Shown here: positions 54,135 through 62,785 of the stretch, in pieces
How the letters are laid out: every line of letters starts with the position of its first letter
Numbering within the stretch: position 1 is the first letter of the stretch
Assembly (NCBI RefSeq): GCF_000403785.1
Contig: NZ_APHJ01000023.1
Location: 124,001-188,000, forward strand
DNA from: Gillisia sp. CAL575
Lineage (GTDB): Bacteria; Bacteroidota; Bacteroidia; Flavobacteriales; Flavobacteriaceae
Reading direction: 5' to 3'
Length of the DNA stretch: 64,000 nucleotides
Position numbers and translations under genes: made by a program
The notes under the pieces: model-generated
Databases searched by the model: none
Told to the model about the DNA's origin: nothing
Seen by the model: the letters and a program-made list of their open reading frames with translations, nothing else

Positions 54135-54501
54135 GCAAAAAAATTAAGAAAAAGTATTTAGTATTTTAAAAAAACATACTTACTATTCATGAAAATGCTT
54201 CAATTATACAAACCGATTCTACAGTTTTTGGCAATTTTACTGAAAATGTTCTATAAGTTTTATTAAGATATGAGCAAATGGAAAAAATGTCTGCTGCTGT
54301 AGAGTTTATAAAGAAAGAATCAAAAATTTGTAAATCTAAGGTTAAATAGATTTTATTAGTCTTTATAAGTTTTCAATAATATTCAGTAGTTTTATAAAGG
54401 AACGGTTACTTAAGTAATTTCAATTTACCCGAACATATTTAGATAGTGGATTTATCTGCCCGTATTTCCGCGAACACATAAATCCTAAACTCCTATTATT
54501 A
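54135..54501. other. 367-bp spacer with two tiny open frames before the porin gene
   Basis: A 25-codon frame at 54189-54266 (MKMLQLYKPILQFLAILL...) would make a hydrophobic, basic peptide. A second 23-codon frame lies at 54278-54349 (MEKMSAAVEFIKKESK...). Neither has other support and no exact promoter element precedes the porin. Both could be chance or remnants. Confidence 0.3.
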
Positions 54502-55656
54502 ATGATAAATTCCATTTTTAAAAGCCTTCTATTATTAATTCCTCTTATAGGATTTTCACAGGTGAATGATAGTATGGCAGAACCTATATTCTCCATAGAA
54601 AAGGAAAAGCTTTTAAAAAATATTAATATCACATTCGATCTGCGTACAGAGTTTCAGGCCTATACCTTTAGAGGCGGAGATCGATATTATAACGGTATTC
54701 AGTTTGAAAACGGGTATACTGCACTTGGAATTTCTGCAAAACTTCACGAAAAACTAAATTTTCATTTTAGAAACCGATTTAATAAAGGCGGCGAGGTGCA
54801 ATCTTTAGATCAACTTGGCAGCAATATAGAACTAGCTTATATAGACATCAATGCTAGTCCGAACCTTAATATTATAATAGGGAAAACATATGCGTTTTAT
54901 GGAGGCTATGAATATGAGTTCCAAGCTTTAGATGTTTTGGAATATAATGATATTCAAAGCAATGCTCTTGCATTTGTTACTGGTGCCGGAATTACTTACC
55001 AAAATTCTAAAAAGCATAAGTTTGGATTTCAGATCTTAAACTCTCGAACGATGCATTATGAAGATCTTTATGGGGATATAGTTACAGACAACATCCAAGA
55101 ACCTGATTGGCCGGTGGCACTTGTTACAAACTGGCGGGGAAACTTTTTCGATAAAAAATTCCAAACCATTTATAGTCTTAGTTATTCAAATCAGGTAAAG
55201 AGTAAAGGGACCTATTTTTTTACTTTAGGTAACAAATACCAAAACAATAATCTCACACTTATGTATGATTTTAATTATAGTTATGAGGAGGTTGATACGA
55301 AGGGAATAGTAACAAATATTCTTGCTAGTGAAACGGTCGCTGAAGATGCTATGTATATAGAAAATTGGTTACGAGCTGAATATCGCTTTAGCCCAAGATT
55401 CACAGGATTAATAAGCCTTATGACCAGCAATGCGTATGGTAATTTGGCAAGCGAGCCTAAACGTTTAAGAACAAGCTATGGAATAGTTCCTACTGTTTAT
55501 TATATTCCATTTAAAAATATTGATGTCCGCTTTTTCTTTGCTTATATAGGCAGGTACTTTGATCATACCAATTATGCTATAGAAAATTTTGGTGCAGCGA
55601 ATTATAACCGAAATGAAGTAAGGCTGGGCTTTATTGCTCCCTTATTGTTGTTATAA
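54502..55656 (+). CDS. outer membrane porin (phosphate-selective porin O/P type)
   Basis: 384 residues. A signal peptide ends near LIGFSQ (residue 20). The mature part is an alternating beta-barrel with strands such as LHEKLNFHFRNRFNKG, IELAYIDINASPNLNIIIGKT (split), KFQTIYSLSYSNQV and WLRAEYRFSPRFTGLI, and ends in hydrophobic LGFIAPLLLL, as an outer membrane insertion signal. It resembles the OprO/OprP-type porin family of Bacteroidetes. The solute is unknown. It is a single gene. Confidence 0.75.
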   Translation: MINSIFKSLLLLIPLIGFSQVNDSMAEPIFSIEKEKLLKNINITFDLRTEFQAYTFRGGDRYYNGIQFENGYTALGISAKLHEKLNFHFRNRFNKGGEVQSLDQLGSNIELAYIDINASPNLNIIIGKTYAFYGGYEYEFQALDVLEYNDIQSNALAFVTGAGITYQNSKKHKFGFQILNSRTMHYEDLYGDIVTDNIQEPDWPVALVTNWRGNFFDKKFQTIYSLSYSNQVKSKGTYFFTLGNKYQNNNLTLMYDFNYSYEEVDTKGIVTNILASETVAEDAMYIENWLRAEYRFSPRFTGLISLMTSNAYGNLASEPKRLRTSYGIVPTVYYIPFKNIDVRFFFAYIGRYFDHTNYAIENFGAANYNRNEVRLGFIAPLLLL

Positions 55657-55760
55657 GATTATAGTAAAGTAGACCTGAGCCTGCACATCTCTTTAATAAT
55701 TTACTTCTCCAATTAATCAATTCTAATCCGACAATCCTGACCGCTTTTGGGATGAATAAT

Positions 55761-55768
55761 TACTTTTG
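55761..55768 (+). promoter_or_regulatory. candidate -7 promoter element of the NUDIX gene
   Basis: TACTTTTG fits TAnnTTTG and lies 55 bp before the start codon at 55823. A TTTG at 55746 is too close to serve as -33. Confidence 0.35.
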
Positions 55769-55822
55769 ACCTTATTCTGTAGTCAATAGTCTAATAGCAA
55801 ATAAAAAATCATAAATTCAAAA

Positions 55823-56218
55823 ATGGAAATTGACAAAATAGCCTTGATAAAGATCAAAGACGGCCAAGTTCTAAGCACTAAATCCAAAGGGAAAAACAAG
55901 TATTATTTCCCTGGAGGAAAAAGAGAACTCGGAGAATCTGATGAACAAACATTGATCAGGGAGATACGAGAAGAACTGAGTGTTGAAATTATCCCAAACT
56001 CTTATAAATATATCGGTACTTTTAAAGCGCAATCGGACGGAATGAAAGATGGGATAATAGTTAAAATGACTTGTTACTCTGCCGACTTTAATGGAGTTCT
56101 AAAACCGAATAATGAAATTGAGGAAATAAAATGGCTGAATTTCACCGATATAGATACAGTTTCTGCGGTTGATAAAATAATATTTGACTTCCTTAAAGAT
56201 AAAGGAGAGTTAAAATGA
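55823..56218 (+). CDS. NUDIX hydrolase
   Basis: 131 residues. The NUDIX box is complete: GKRELGE, seven residues, then REIREELSV. Upstream FPGG and the start IALIKIKDGQVLSTKSKGK are typical of small NDP-X pyrophosphatases such as MutT relatives. Substrate cannot be read from sequence. Cytosolic. Followed by a hairpin shared with the convergent SnoaL-like gene. Confidence 0.9.
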   Translation: MEIDKIALIKIKDGQVLSTKSKGKNKYYFPGGKRELGESDEQTLIREIREELSVEIIPNSYKYIGTFKAQSDGMKDGIIVKMTCYSADFNGVLKPNNEIEEIKWLNFTDIDTVSAVDKIIFDFLKDKGELK

Positions 56219-56266
56219 TATTTAAAGTCCATTTAAATTTAGTGCTTTAGATGTAAATTAAAAAAA

Positions 56267-56303
56267 ATGGTGTTAGATAAGCATACATCTTATCTCACAC
56301 CAT
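56267..56303 (-). terminator. intrinsic terminator of the SnoaL-like lipoprotein gene
   Basis: Read on the minus strand, a 15-bp stem with one mismatch and a 7-base loop is followed by a run of eight T. On the plus strand there is no T-run, so it mainly serves the leftward gene ending at 56360. Confidence 0.85.
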
Positions 56304-56359
56304 TAAGCTAATTATGATCGTAAGCAAATTGTTATTTAATATTTTGCTCGGTATTCCAC

Positions 56360-56863
56360 TTAAATTCCAGATTTAACAGGAGCTGTAGTGGTACTCATAT
56401 CTCTTACACAAACATATTTGCCATCTCGTTTTTGGAAATAAGACATGTAATTACCATTCTCCAATTCTTTACCCGAAGCATCGAATTCTGTCCATGATCC
56501 AATCTCAACGGCAGTATTCCCTTCAGCAAATAAGTCTACTATTTTGTAGACATTATAATTCCCTGTGGTATCATTTGCCATATTATTTGCAATGTTCTCC
56601 TTTATAGCTGCTTTGCCTGAAATAGGTTGTTTGTTTCTGCTATAAGTCATGGCATCGTCGCTATAATAGGCTGCTACAGCATCGACATCCTTAGCTTTTT
56701 CACCAGCCGAATAGGCATCTTCCATCGCTTGGATTTCACTTTTTACCGCTTCCATATTAAGGACTTCTTTTTCTTGTACTTCTTCTTTCTCTTTATTTGC
56801 GCAGGCCGAAACAATTAAAGTCATAAATGCTAAAACCGTGAATAATCTGATGTTTTTTCTCAT
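56360..56863 (-). CDS. SnoaL/DUF4440-like lipoprotein
   Basis: 167 residues. Lipoprotein signal FTVLAFMTLIVSAC with C21, followed by a charged linker (ANKEKEEVQEKE). The NTF2/SnoaL-like domain shows IQAMEDAYSAGEKAKDVDAV, YYSDDAMTYSRNKQPISGK and NYMSYFQKRDGKYVCVRDM. Members act as small-molecule binding or isomerase domains. No catalytic residues can be assigned here. Single gene with its own terminator. Confidence 0.82.
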   Translation of the reverse strand: MRKNIRLFTVLAFMTLIVSACANKEKEEVQEKEVLNMEAVKSEIQAMEDAYSAGEKAKDVDAVAAYYSDDAMTYSRNKQPISGKAAIKENIANNMANDTTGNYNVYKIVDLFAEGNTAVEIGSWTEFDASGKELENGNYMSYFQKRDGKYVCVRDMSTTTAPVKSGI

Positions 56864-57197
56864 AATTGTTTTGTATTGGTTTGATTATCAAGGTACAACT
56901 AAAGCTTAGAACTACAAAGGACTGCATTTTAAGTAATTTTGCTGTTAAGAAACTATACTCCTAAAAAGTGAATTGCTAAATAATTCATTTTTGATTTAGA
57001 TTAAAAATTTTGTATGTACCAATTCTGGTTAGATGGTTTTTGTACACAGATTTAGATTGGAGTTGTCTATCAATCGCAGGATACATAAAGATCGAGGCTT
57101 GCCAATTTTATAATTTAATTAAAAGCTATTTCAATTAAAACTGAACTATATATTCTCCAAGGATAATGGCTTCAGTTTCATATTTACAACTTCATAC
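56864..57197. other. 334-bp spacer between two leftward genes
   Basis: AT-rich with no open frame, RNA gene or strong hairpin visible. It contains the promoter of the SnoaL-like gene, without an exact consensus, and shows no terminator for the universal stress gene. Confidence 0.5.
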
Positions 57198-58043
57198 TTA
57201 TTCCATTTCCTTTAAGATCAATACTGGCACTTTTGGATTAAAATCTATGTCTTCCTTAATTCGCTGTGAAAAGAGTTTTCTAAAAAATCCCTGCTTTCGT
57301 TTATAAAGCGCTAGAAAATTACTATCCCTACTTTCAATAAATAAATGAACTCCCATAGTAAGGGTAGTTTGCGTGAGTTTATGAAAGCTGAATTTAACTT
57401 TAGCAAAATAGGTTTTCAGCGTTTCTCTGTTTTGTTCTTGCGCTTTAGTTAGAGGTCTGTTATCGCTATCTATATACAAGATCCTAATGCTTGCATTCAG
57501 AAAATTGGACATATCTATAAGCGCTACCATTTCTTTATCTTTAAATGGAAATTTAAAAGTGGTAGGGAACACTATTTCTCTATTAGATTTTGGTAATTCT
57601 TTCATTAGTTCGGGTAGAACCAGAAAAGGGCAATTTTCTACCTTTTCGGTCACTTCTGAAATTTCGTTATTAACAGCGGTATTTATCGAAATATTATCGC
57701 CTCGGGAAACCATTAAGATAAGATCTATTTTATACGTGTCTACACATTCCTGCATGGCTACGGCAAGATCTTTATTGCTTGATATCGTTTCAAACTGATG
57801 CTTCTTGTTTTCTTGTCTGAAATTTAAACCTTGTCGAATTTTATGTAATCCTTCTTCAGATTCAGTCTTTGCGGTTTCCAGCTCAGAATTATTATTCTTT
57901 CCTAGGGAAATCCTTGTAGGGGCATCATAAACATTTAAAATATAAAAAATACAGGGAATATCTTTGTAAAGATTTAAAGCATAAACCAAGTTATTCCAGG
58001 CATGTTTAGTAAAATTGGTAGGAATAAGAATTTTCTTCTCCAT
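57198..58043 (-). CDS. tandem universal stress protein
   Basis: 281 residues, about two UspA-type domains. The first begins KKILIPTNFTKHAWNNLVYALNL and has MVSRGDNISINTAVN and VENCPFLVLPE, close to the nucleotide-binding GxxGxnn-S-V end but degenerate. The second (about 150-281) has IVFPTTFKFPFKDKEMVALIDMS (split) and ends KVPVLILKEM. Such proteins in Bacteroidetes respond to stress and starvation. With the ATP loop altered, nucleotide binding is doubtful. Confidence 0.8.
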   Translation of the reverse strand: MEKKILIPTNFTKHAWNNLVYALNLYKDIPCIFYILNVYDAPTRISLGKNNNSELETAKTESEEGLHKIRQGLNFRQENKKHQFETISSNKDLAVAMQECVDTYKIDLILMVSRGDNISINTAVNNEISEVTEKVENCPFLVLPELMKELPKSNREIVFPTTFKFPFKDKEMVALIDMSNFLNASIRILYIDSDNRPLTKAQEQNRETLKTYFAKVKFSFHKLTQTTLTMGVHLFIESRDSNFLALYKRKQGFFRKLFSQRIKEDIDFNPKVPVLILKEME

Positions 58044-58543
58044 AGAATGAGTTGATTAATTAGGGATTTATGTAAATATACTAAAACTAATTTCCCAATA
58101 TTTTTATTTTCCTACTGAAAATCTTATTTAAACAATGAATATTAGAAATCCACACGTGATTAAATTCAGGAATCACCTTGTGGTTCTTGAATTGAAAATT
58201 ACCAATAAGCTGCAATTATATTAATTGTAAGAGTTTCAGTTATTCTACTTTTTAACCCTAGCAACAGATATTTATATTTTTCAACTTCTCGCGAAATTTT
58301 TGAGATTCGAATAAGTAAGATTTTAAATTAATAAAGCAAAAAAAGCAGCAACTTTATAATAGTTTCTGCTTCATAAAAATTGAAATACAAATATTATATT
58401 TTCTAATATATAATTCCATGTTTTATAAAAAGTTAATCCAATGTGTTTCGCTATCTTTCAGTAACACTAAAGTTAAAGATATTTATATTTTTATATAATC
58501 TTGTTGTAATTTTTAGACAGAAAAATAAGTAAAAAAAATAAAA
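58044..58543. other. 500-bp spacer between divergent Usp and VTT genes
   Basis: No gene is seen. It holds a bulged inverted repeat at 58150-58183 (CCACA and GTGATT arms with AATCAC and TGTGG) and a terminator-like hairpin on the minus strand at 58337-58371. The rest is AT-rich sequence with no exact promoter element. Confidence 0.5.
58337..58371 (-). terminator. minus-strand intrinsic terminator without an annotated gene before it
   Basis: Read leftward, AAGCAGAAACT pairs with AGTTGCTGCTT (one mismatch, 7-base loop) and is followed by seven T. No minus-strand gene lies to its right before the rightward gene at 58544. It could end an antisense or small RNA, or insulate the Usp promoter. Confidence 0.5.
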
Positions 58544-59137
58544 ATGTGGTGGCAATATGTATTAGTTTTTTTAGGTGCCTTATTGTTTGACATAGTTCCT
58601 TTTCCTTTTCCACCTGCATTTACTATAATGATGTTTATTCAGATCATTTTTGGATTGAATGTGTGGGCAGTAATTATAATAGGTGTAGCGGGATCTGTTT
58701 TAGGCAGATACATTTTGCTATTATATGCGCCATTATTAGCGAATAAGTATTTAAAAGAATCCAAGAATAATGACATTCAATTCTTTGGGGCTAAAATGAG
58801 AGATAATAAATGGAAGGGTCAAGCAATTGTGCTGGCATATTCTTTATTACCACTTCCTACCACACCGCTTTTTTTATGGGCTGGAATTTCAAAATTAAAA
58901 CCCATATATATTATTCCCGCATTTATCATTGGGAAATTCACAAGTGACACGATCGCACTACATTTGGGTAAATACGCATCTGAAAATATTGAAAGTCTTA
59001 TAGAGAACATATTCTCTTGGCAATCAATCGCAAGCTTAGTATTAAGCATAGTTTTTCTTTTCTGCCTATTCTTTATAGATTGGCGAAATCTAATTCAAAC
59101 TAAGAAGCTTGTGATCAATTATAAAATTTGGAAGTAG
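58544..59137 (+). CDS. VTT/DedA-like membrane protein
   Basis: 197 residues, five or six membrane segments. It shows a re-entrant, proline-rich first loop (FDIVPFPFPPAFTIMMFIQ), glycine-bearing AVIIIGVAGSVLGRYILLLY and the second half LAYSLLPLPTTPLFLWAGISK, a layout of the VTT (DedA, TVP38/TMEM64, SNARE-associated) family of lipid transport proteins. Similarity is in pattern rather than exact motifs, so a specialised subgroup is likely. Single gene, basic C-terminus. Confidence 0.6.
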   Translation: MWWQYVLVFLGALLFDIVPFPFPPAFTIMMFIQIIFGLNVWAVIIIGVAGSVLGRYILLLYAPLLANKYLKESKNNDIQFFGAKMRDNKWKGQAIVLAYSLLPLPTTPLFLWAGISKLKPIYIIPAFIIGKFTSDTIALHLGKYASENIESLIENIFSWQSIASLVLSIVFLFCLFFIDWRNLIQTKKLVINYKIWK

Positions 59138-59820
59138 GGATAGCTATAAATCAATTCGGGTTAACATCGGGATAATATAAATTATTAATGATTTTATATC
59201 CTTACTAAATGTATAGGGTTATTTGATTATTGAGTTATAGATGACCTTTAATTACATAATGGAAAGTTCCTTGTAAGATATAAAGTTCATTCAGATTCTA
59301 TTTCAAAGTTTATTTATATAAGGCAATCATTTATTTTTAGAACTATAAATAGCTAACTGAGATTATATTTTAGCAGAATTAGTATGCCCACTTTCATAAT
59401 CCACTGCAGATCACTTTGATCAACATATTCAGTGATAATCCAGCCTAGATTCATTATCAGTTACTTAAATAAATATGCGGATAAAAGGATGTTGTTAAAT
59501 AATAGATACACTTATGTTTTACTTTCTATTATTAATGAAAAAAATGTTTTAAATTTAGATATTCGAAAGTATATCCTACAACTTTTGAACTGTTCTAATT
59601 TCTGAAGAACAGTGAATTTCTTTCCCCCTAGAATTATAAGTTTTCAAATAGATGTTTCAATTAATTGATGTCTGTTAAAATTTCATTTTAAAGTGTATGC
59701 TTAAAACACATTCAAAATTTGAAAAGTCTATTTCAAGTTTTGGAAATTTGAGCGAAAAAATGATGAATGCAAATGTTTGCAGCTATTATATAAGAGAAAA
59801 TAATTTAAAAGGTTTATAAA
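59138..59820. other. 683-bp AT-rich spacer before the OmpA-family gene
   Basis: The longest gap in the window. I see no open frame of credible length, no RNA gene and no strong hairpin. No exact TAnnTTTG element is apparent upstream of the gene at 59821. Confidence 0.5.
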
Positions 59821-61116
59821 ATGAAAAATATTAAAATCTTATTAGTATTTCTAATTGTATTGGCATCAGTACAAACAAATCAGGCTCAAATTTTAAAAAA
59901 ACTTGGAAAGCGTGTGGAAAATGCAGCTGAAAATGCAGTGCTTAGAAAATCTGAACAGAAAGTTAGTCGTGAGACAGGAAAAGTGATGGATACCATTTTA
60001 GATGGTAAAAAAGGTGAAAAAGGGAATAAAAGTATATCTAACAGACAAGACAAGAAATCCAGTGCTGAAAGGATTGAACATACTAATGTAGAGCAAAACG
60101 GATTTGGGGTATATTCTGATTTCACTTTTGTTCCGGGAAATAAGCTCTTATTTTATGATGATTTTGCGACAGACGCAACAGGTGATTTCCCAGCAAATTG
60201 GGAAACTGGTGGCTCTGGGGAGATTGTTACGATAAGCGGATCAGACGCCAAATGGCTTTCCTTGGTTAGACGATCTGGGTACATGCCAACTTTAGAAAAT
60301 ACGCTCCCCGAAAATTATACTATTGAATTCGATTTGGCTAATAATGGTTATGGTAGTGGAAAACCTATCAGTAAATTATATATAGCATTCTTATCTAAGA
60401 AGGCATATTCTATGGGTGCTGGAGGAACTTTAGCTGACATAGAAATTTTACTTTCTAACAATGGTTTTAATGTGAGAAATGTTGAAAATTTTGGGGGTGA
60501 AGTTGAAGTTAAAATTGGAAATGAGATTGATAGGGAAATACCAGAATATCTAAATAATCAGGTTCATATTTCTATCGCCGTAAATAATAAACGCCTACGA
60601 ATGTGGGTGAATGAAGAAAAGATGGTGGATTCACCAAATTTATTGCAAGCTAATATTGGTAAATATTTTATAATTGAAGCAAGAGATATTTTACCTGAAA
60701 AAGGACATTTTGTTGGGGTATCTAATTTTCGTATTTCCGAAGCTACTGAAGATTTAAGATCATTACTCCTTAAGAACGGAAAATTTAGTACTACTGGAAT
60801 TTACTTCGAAACTGACTCGTGGATAGTAAAAAAGGAATCGTATGGTATTCTATTGGATATCGCTAATATGCTTCGCGACAATGATGATATTACTTTACAA
60901 ATAGTTGGACATACCGATAATAGAGGTGAGCAGGATTACAATCTCAATCTTTCTGAAAATAGGGCAGAGACCGTAAAGCAGATTTTTGTAGAAGAATTCG
61001 GGATACGTGAAGATAGATTACAATTTATGGGCAAAGGTGAAACGGAAGCTTTAGATGATAATAATACTGAAAAAGGCAGAGCAAATAACAGAAGAGTAGA
61101 GTTTGTTAAGCTTTAG
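59821..61116 (+). CDS. OmpA-family protein with LamG-like domain
   Basis: 431 residues. Signal peptide (ILLVFLIVLASVQTNQAQ). A basic, helical stretch (about 25-90, KKLGKRVENAAENAVLRKSE) is followed by a concanavalin-like sandwich (about 105-310, LLFYDDFATDATGDFPANW, YTIEFDLANNGYG, MWVNEEKMVD). The OmpA C-terminal peptidoglycan-binding domain (about 318-431) has GIYFETDSW, LQIVGHTDNRGEQDYNLNLSE and RANNRRVEFVKL with the conserved D and R for diaminopimelate. It anchors to the cell wall from the outer membrane side. The following gene overlaps or directly abuts it. Confidence 0.85.
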   Translation: MKNIKILLVFLIVLASVQTNQAQILKKLGKRVENAAENAVLRKSEQKVSRETGKVMDTILDGKKGEKGNKSISNRQDKKSSAERIEHTNVEQNGFGVYSDFTFVPGNKLLFYDDFATDATGDFPANWETGGSGEIVTISGSDAKWLSLVRRSGYMPTLENTLPENYTIEFDLANNGYGSGKPISKLYIAFLSKKAYSMGAGGTLADIEILLSNNGFNVRNVENFGGEVEVKIGNEIDREIPEYLNNQVHISIAVNNKRLRMWVNEEKMVDSPNLLQANIGKYFIIEARDILPEKGHFVGVSNFRISEATEDLRSLLLKNGKFSTTGIYFETDSWIVKKESYGILLDIANMLRDNDDITLQIVGHTDNRGEQDYNLNLSENRAETVKQIFVEEFGIREDRLQFMGKGETEALDDNNTEKGRANNRRVEFVKL

Positions 61117-61156
61117 AAACATAATAAAATTTTTAGAATCATTCATGCTAATTCTT

Positions 61157-61900
61157 ATGACAACAACAAAAAATAATATCCTAGTTATTGTGATAACTAT
61201 CTTATTTGGTTTTTCAAGCAATGCTCAAGAATCCATTACCGGCACCATTTCAAATTATTCTATGGGTGAGGGAATAATTAATTCCTATGATATGCTAGCA
61301 AGAGATAGAATCCAAATTGGGGAAATAAATGCTAAAGGTGATTTCAACATTCCACTGGACAAGGATTATTTAACAACAATCAAAGTACAGGCAGAAAAAG
61401 CAGGAGAGAATGCGTCCTCGGGTTGGGAAATTAGCTTTAATACTGTAGGTACAACTTTTGAATGCTTTGGTGCTGAAATGGAATATGAAAATAGGGAAGC
61501 ATTTTTAATAGGTGTCCCCAATCCAGAAATTAGTGATAAGGACGGCAAAAATGAGGGTGGTGTAATGTACGCGGTAAGTCAACCTGAGATTGCAGAATGG
61601 TTACATTCTTATGAGCAAGAAAACATTGTAAAAGGCTATTATTTACGATGGTTTTTTGCAGAAGAAGCTGCATCTGTAAATGGAGAATGTATAATCCCGG
61701 CATATACAGGTAGTGGAGAAGAGAATTATAAAAATAGTACCCTAACGAATTTAGAACTTCAAAAGGGTTGGAATATAGTTAAATATATGATTACTGAAAT
61801 TTTCACAGATTCAAATGGAAAAGTGGTTCCCTCTAAAACCGAAATAAGTTCAATTAAGACTCTTCCAGAAGATATTATGTGGGTACAATTAAAGATTTGA
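61157..61900 (+). CDS. uncharacterised exported protein after the OmpA-family gene
   Basis: 247 residues from ATG 61157, chosen because MTTTKNNILVIVITILFGFSSNAQ is a complete signal peptide. An open frame extends up to 61103, inside the OmpA gene, and ATG 61145 is an alternative. The mature part starts ESITGTISNYSMGEGIINSY, rich in beta strands, and later has YLRWFFAEEAASVNGECIIP and LELQKGWNIVKYMITEIF. I do not recognise a family. Its position 40 bp after the OmpA-family gene suggests co-expression and an envelope role. Confidence 0.65.
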   Translation: MTTTKNNILVIVITILFGFSSNAQESITGTISNYSMGEGIINSYDMLARDRIQIGEINAKGDFNIPLDKDYLTTIKVQAEKAGENASSGWEISFNTVGTTFECFGAEMEYENREAFLIGVPNPEISDKDGKNEGGVMYAVSQPEIAEWLHSYEQENIVKGYYLRWFFAEEAASVNGECIIPAYTGSGEENYKNSTLTNLELQKGWNIVKYMITEIFTDSNGKVVPSKTEISSIKTLPEDIMWVQLKI

Positions 61901-62277
61901 AAAAAGATAATAATTGAAAGAATTAATTAATAATACCATCCTTCTAATATTACTTTCTTCACTAATTCTAGAAAATTGAGTCGTCAGTGACTTACTTAAG
62001 CTGAAATCTTGAAAGGATTTATATATCCAGAATCGTATACTTAAAAGTGACCTTACTCTTGAAGTTTTAGTTTATCCAGACCCTTGATTTTTACATGATT
62101 CTCTTAAGATGAGTTTACTTGCCAATACAGAAGTTGTCTTTCCATAAAACACAGGTAGCTTCAGAGTTTGGGGTGTAATATAGCTACAAAAGGGCCAGGA
62201 AAGTAACACATCAATCACCAATAGTCACTATTTTTTAAATTTACAATTACACCATTTAATTCTTTAAAAATTATATA
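61901..62277. other. 377-bp spacer, less AT-rich in its middle
   Basis: No intact open frame on either strand. The central part (about 62060-62220) has a composition nearer to coding DNA with several stops, so it might be an old gene remnant, but I could not match it to any family. It separates a rightward unit from the leftward trio. Confidence 0.35.
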
Positions 62278-62553
62278 TCATGGTTTATTCATTAAAGACA
62301 TCCAATTTGTCATGTTAGCTTGATTCCTTAATAGTTCGTTTATAGTTCTAATTTCAATTCTTTGGTTAGGAAAATATTGAAGCTGATTTAAATGCCGGAA
62401 AGTAAAAAAAGATCTATTTCTTAGAAGATCATCGTCATTTCTATCCTCAGCCATCCTTATTTCCTCAATAATCAAATTAACATTCCGCTCGAATTCCGCT
62501 CTGGTTTTCGGTGGGGGCATTCCATATTTACTCTTTTTTCTCATATTCATCAT
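62278..62553 (-). CDS. small protein of unknown function, paralogue of the next gene upstream
   Basis: 91 residues from ATG 62551-62553 (an in-frame TTG lies two codons earlier). It contains EFERNVNLIIEEIRMA, FPNQRIEIRTINELLRNQANM. The 85-residue protein encoded just upstream has EFERNLNILIERMREG and LPNKRFDFNTVNEMLRLLANT in the same order and spacing, so these are tandem paralogues. No membrane helix or signal. Its start overlaps the end of that gene by about 25 bp, so translation is coupled. Function unknown. Confidence 0.65.
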   Translation of the reverse strand: MMNMRKKSKYGMPPPKTRAEFERNVNLIIEEIRMAEDRNDDDLLRNRSFFTFRHLNQLQYFPNQRIEIRTINELLRNQANMTNWMSLMNKP

Positions 62554-62785
62554 TGTCAAACTGTGCGGAAGTGTTTGCTAGTAATCTTAGCATTTCGTTT
62601 ACCGTATTAAAATCAAATCTTTTGTTAGGTAATCCTCTAGCTCTAAGTAAACTGATTTCTGTTTTATGAATACCTTCAATTCCTCGGCTAAAATGAATTT
62701 TTCCCTCTCGCATCCTCTCTATAAGAATATTTAAATTTCTTTCAAATTCTTTTCTAGATTCTATATGGGCTCTCTTTGCTTTCAT
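62528..62785 (-). CDS. small protein of unknown function, tandem paralogue
   Basis: 85 residues, MKAKRAHIESRKEFERN at the start. It shares the EFERNxNxLIE helix and the PNxRxxxxTxNEMLRxxAN segment with its neighbour at 62278. Charged and probably all-helical, cytosolic. Its ATG directly follows the stop codon of the 404-residue helical protein (TAA-ATG). The strict gene packing suggests subunits of one complex. Confidence 0.68.
   Translation of the reverse strand: MKAKRAHIESRKEFERNLNILIERMREGKIHFSRGIEGIHKTEISLLRARGLPNKRFDFNTVNEMLRLLANTSAQFDNDEYEKKE

Noticed and set aside
8726-55768. Treating every TAnnTTTG match as a proven promoter
   Set aside because: In DNA this AT-rich the octamer arises often by chance. 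Only those in intergenic DNA at sensible distance from a start were listed, with low confidence unless a -33 or repeat box supports them.
61901-62277. Possible transposase or other gene remnant
   Set aside because: Stops occur in all frames and no motif could be matched, and no terminal inverted repeats or target duplications were seen.
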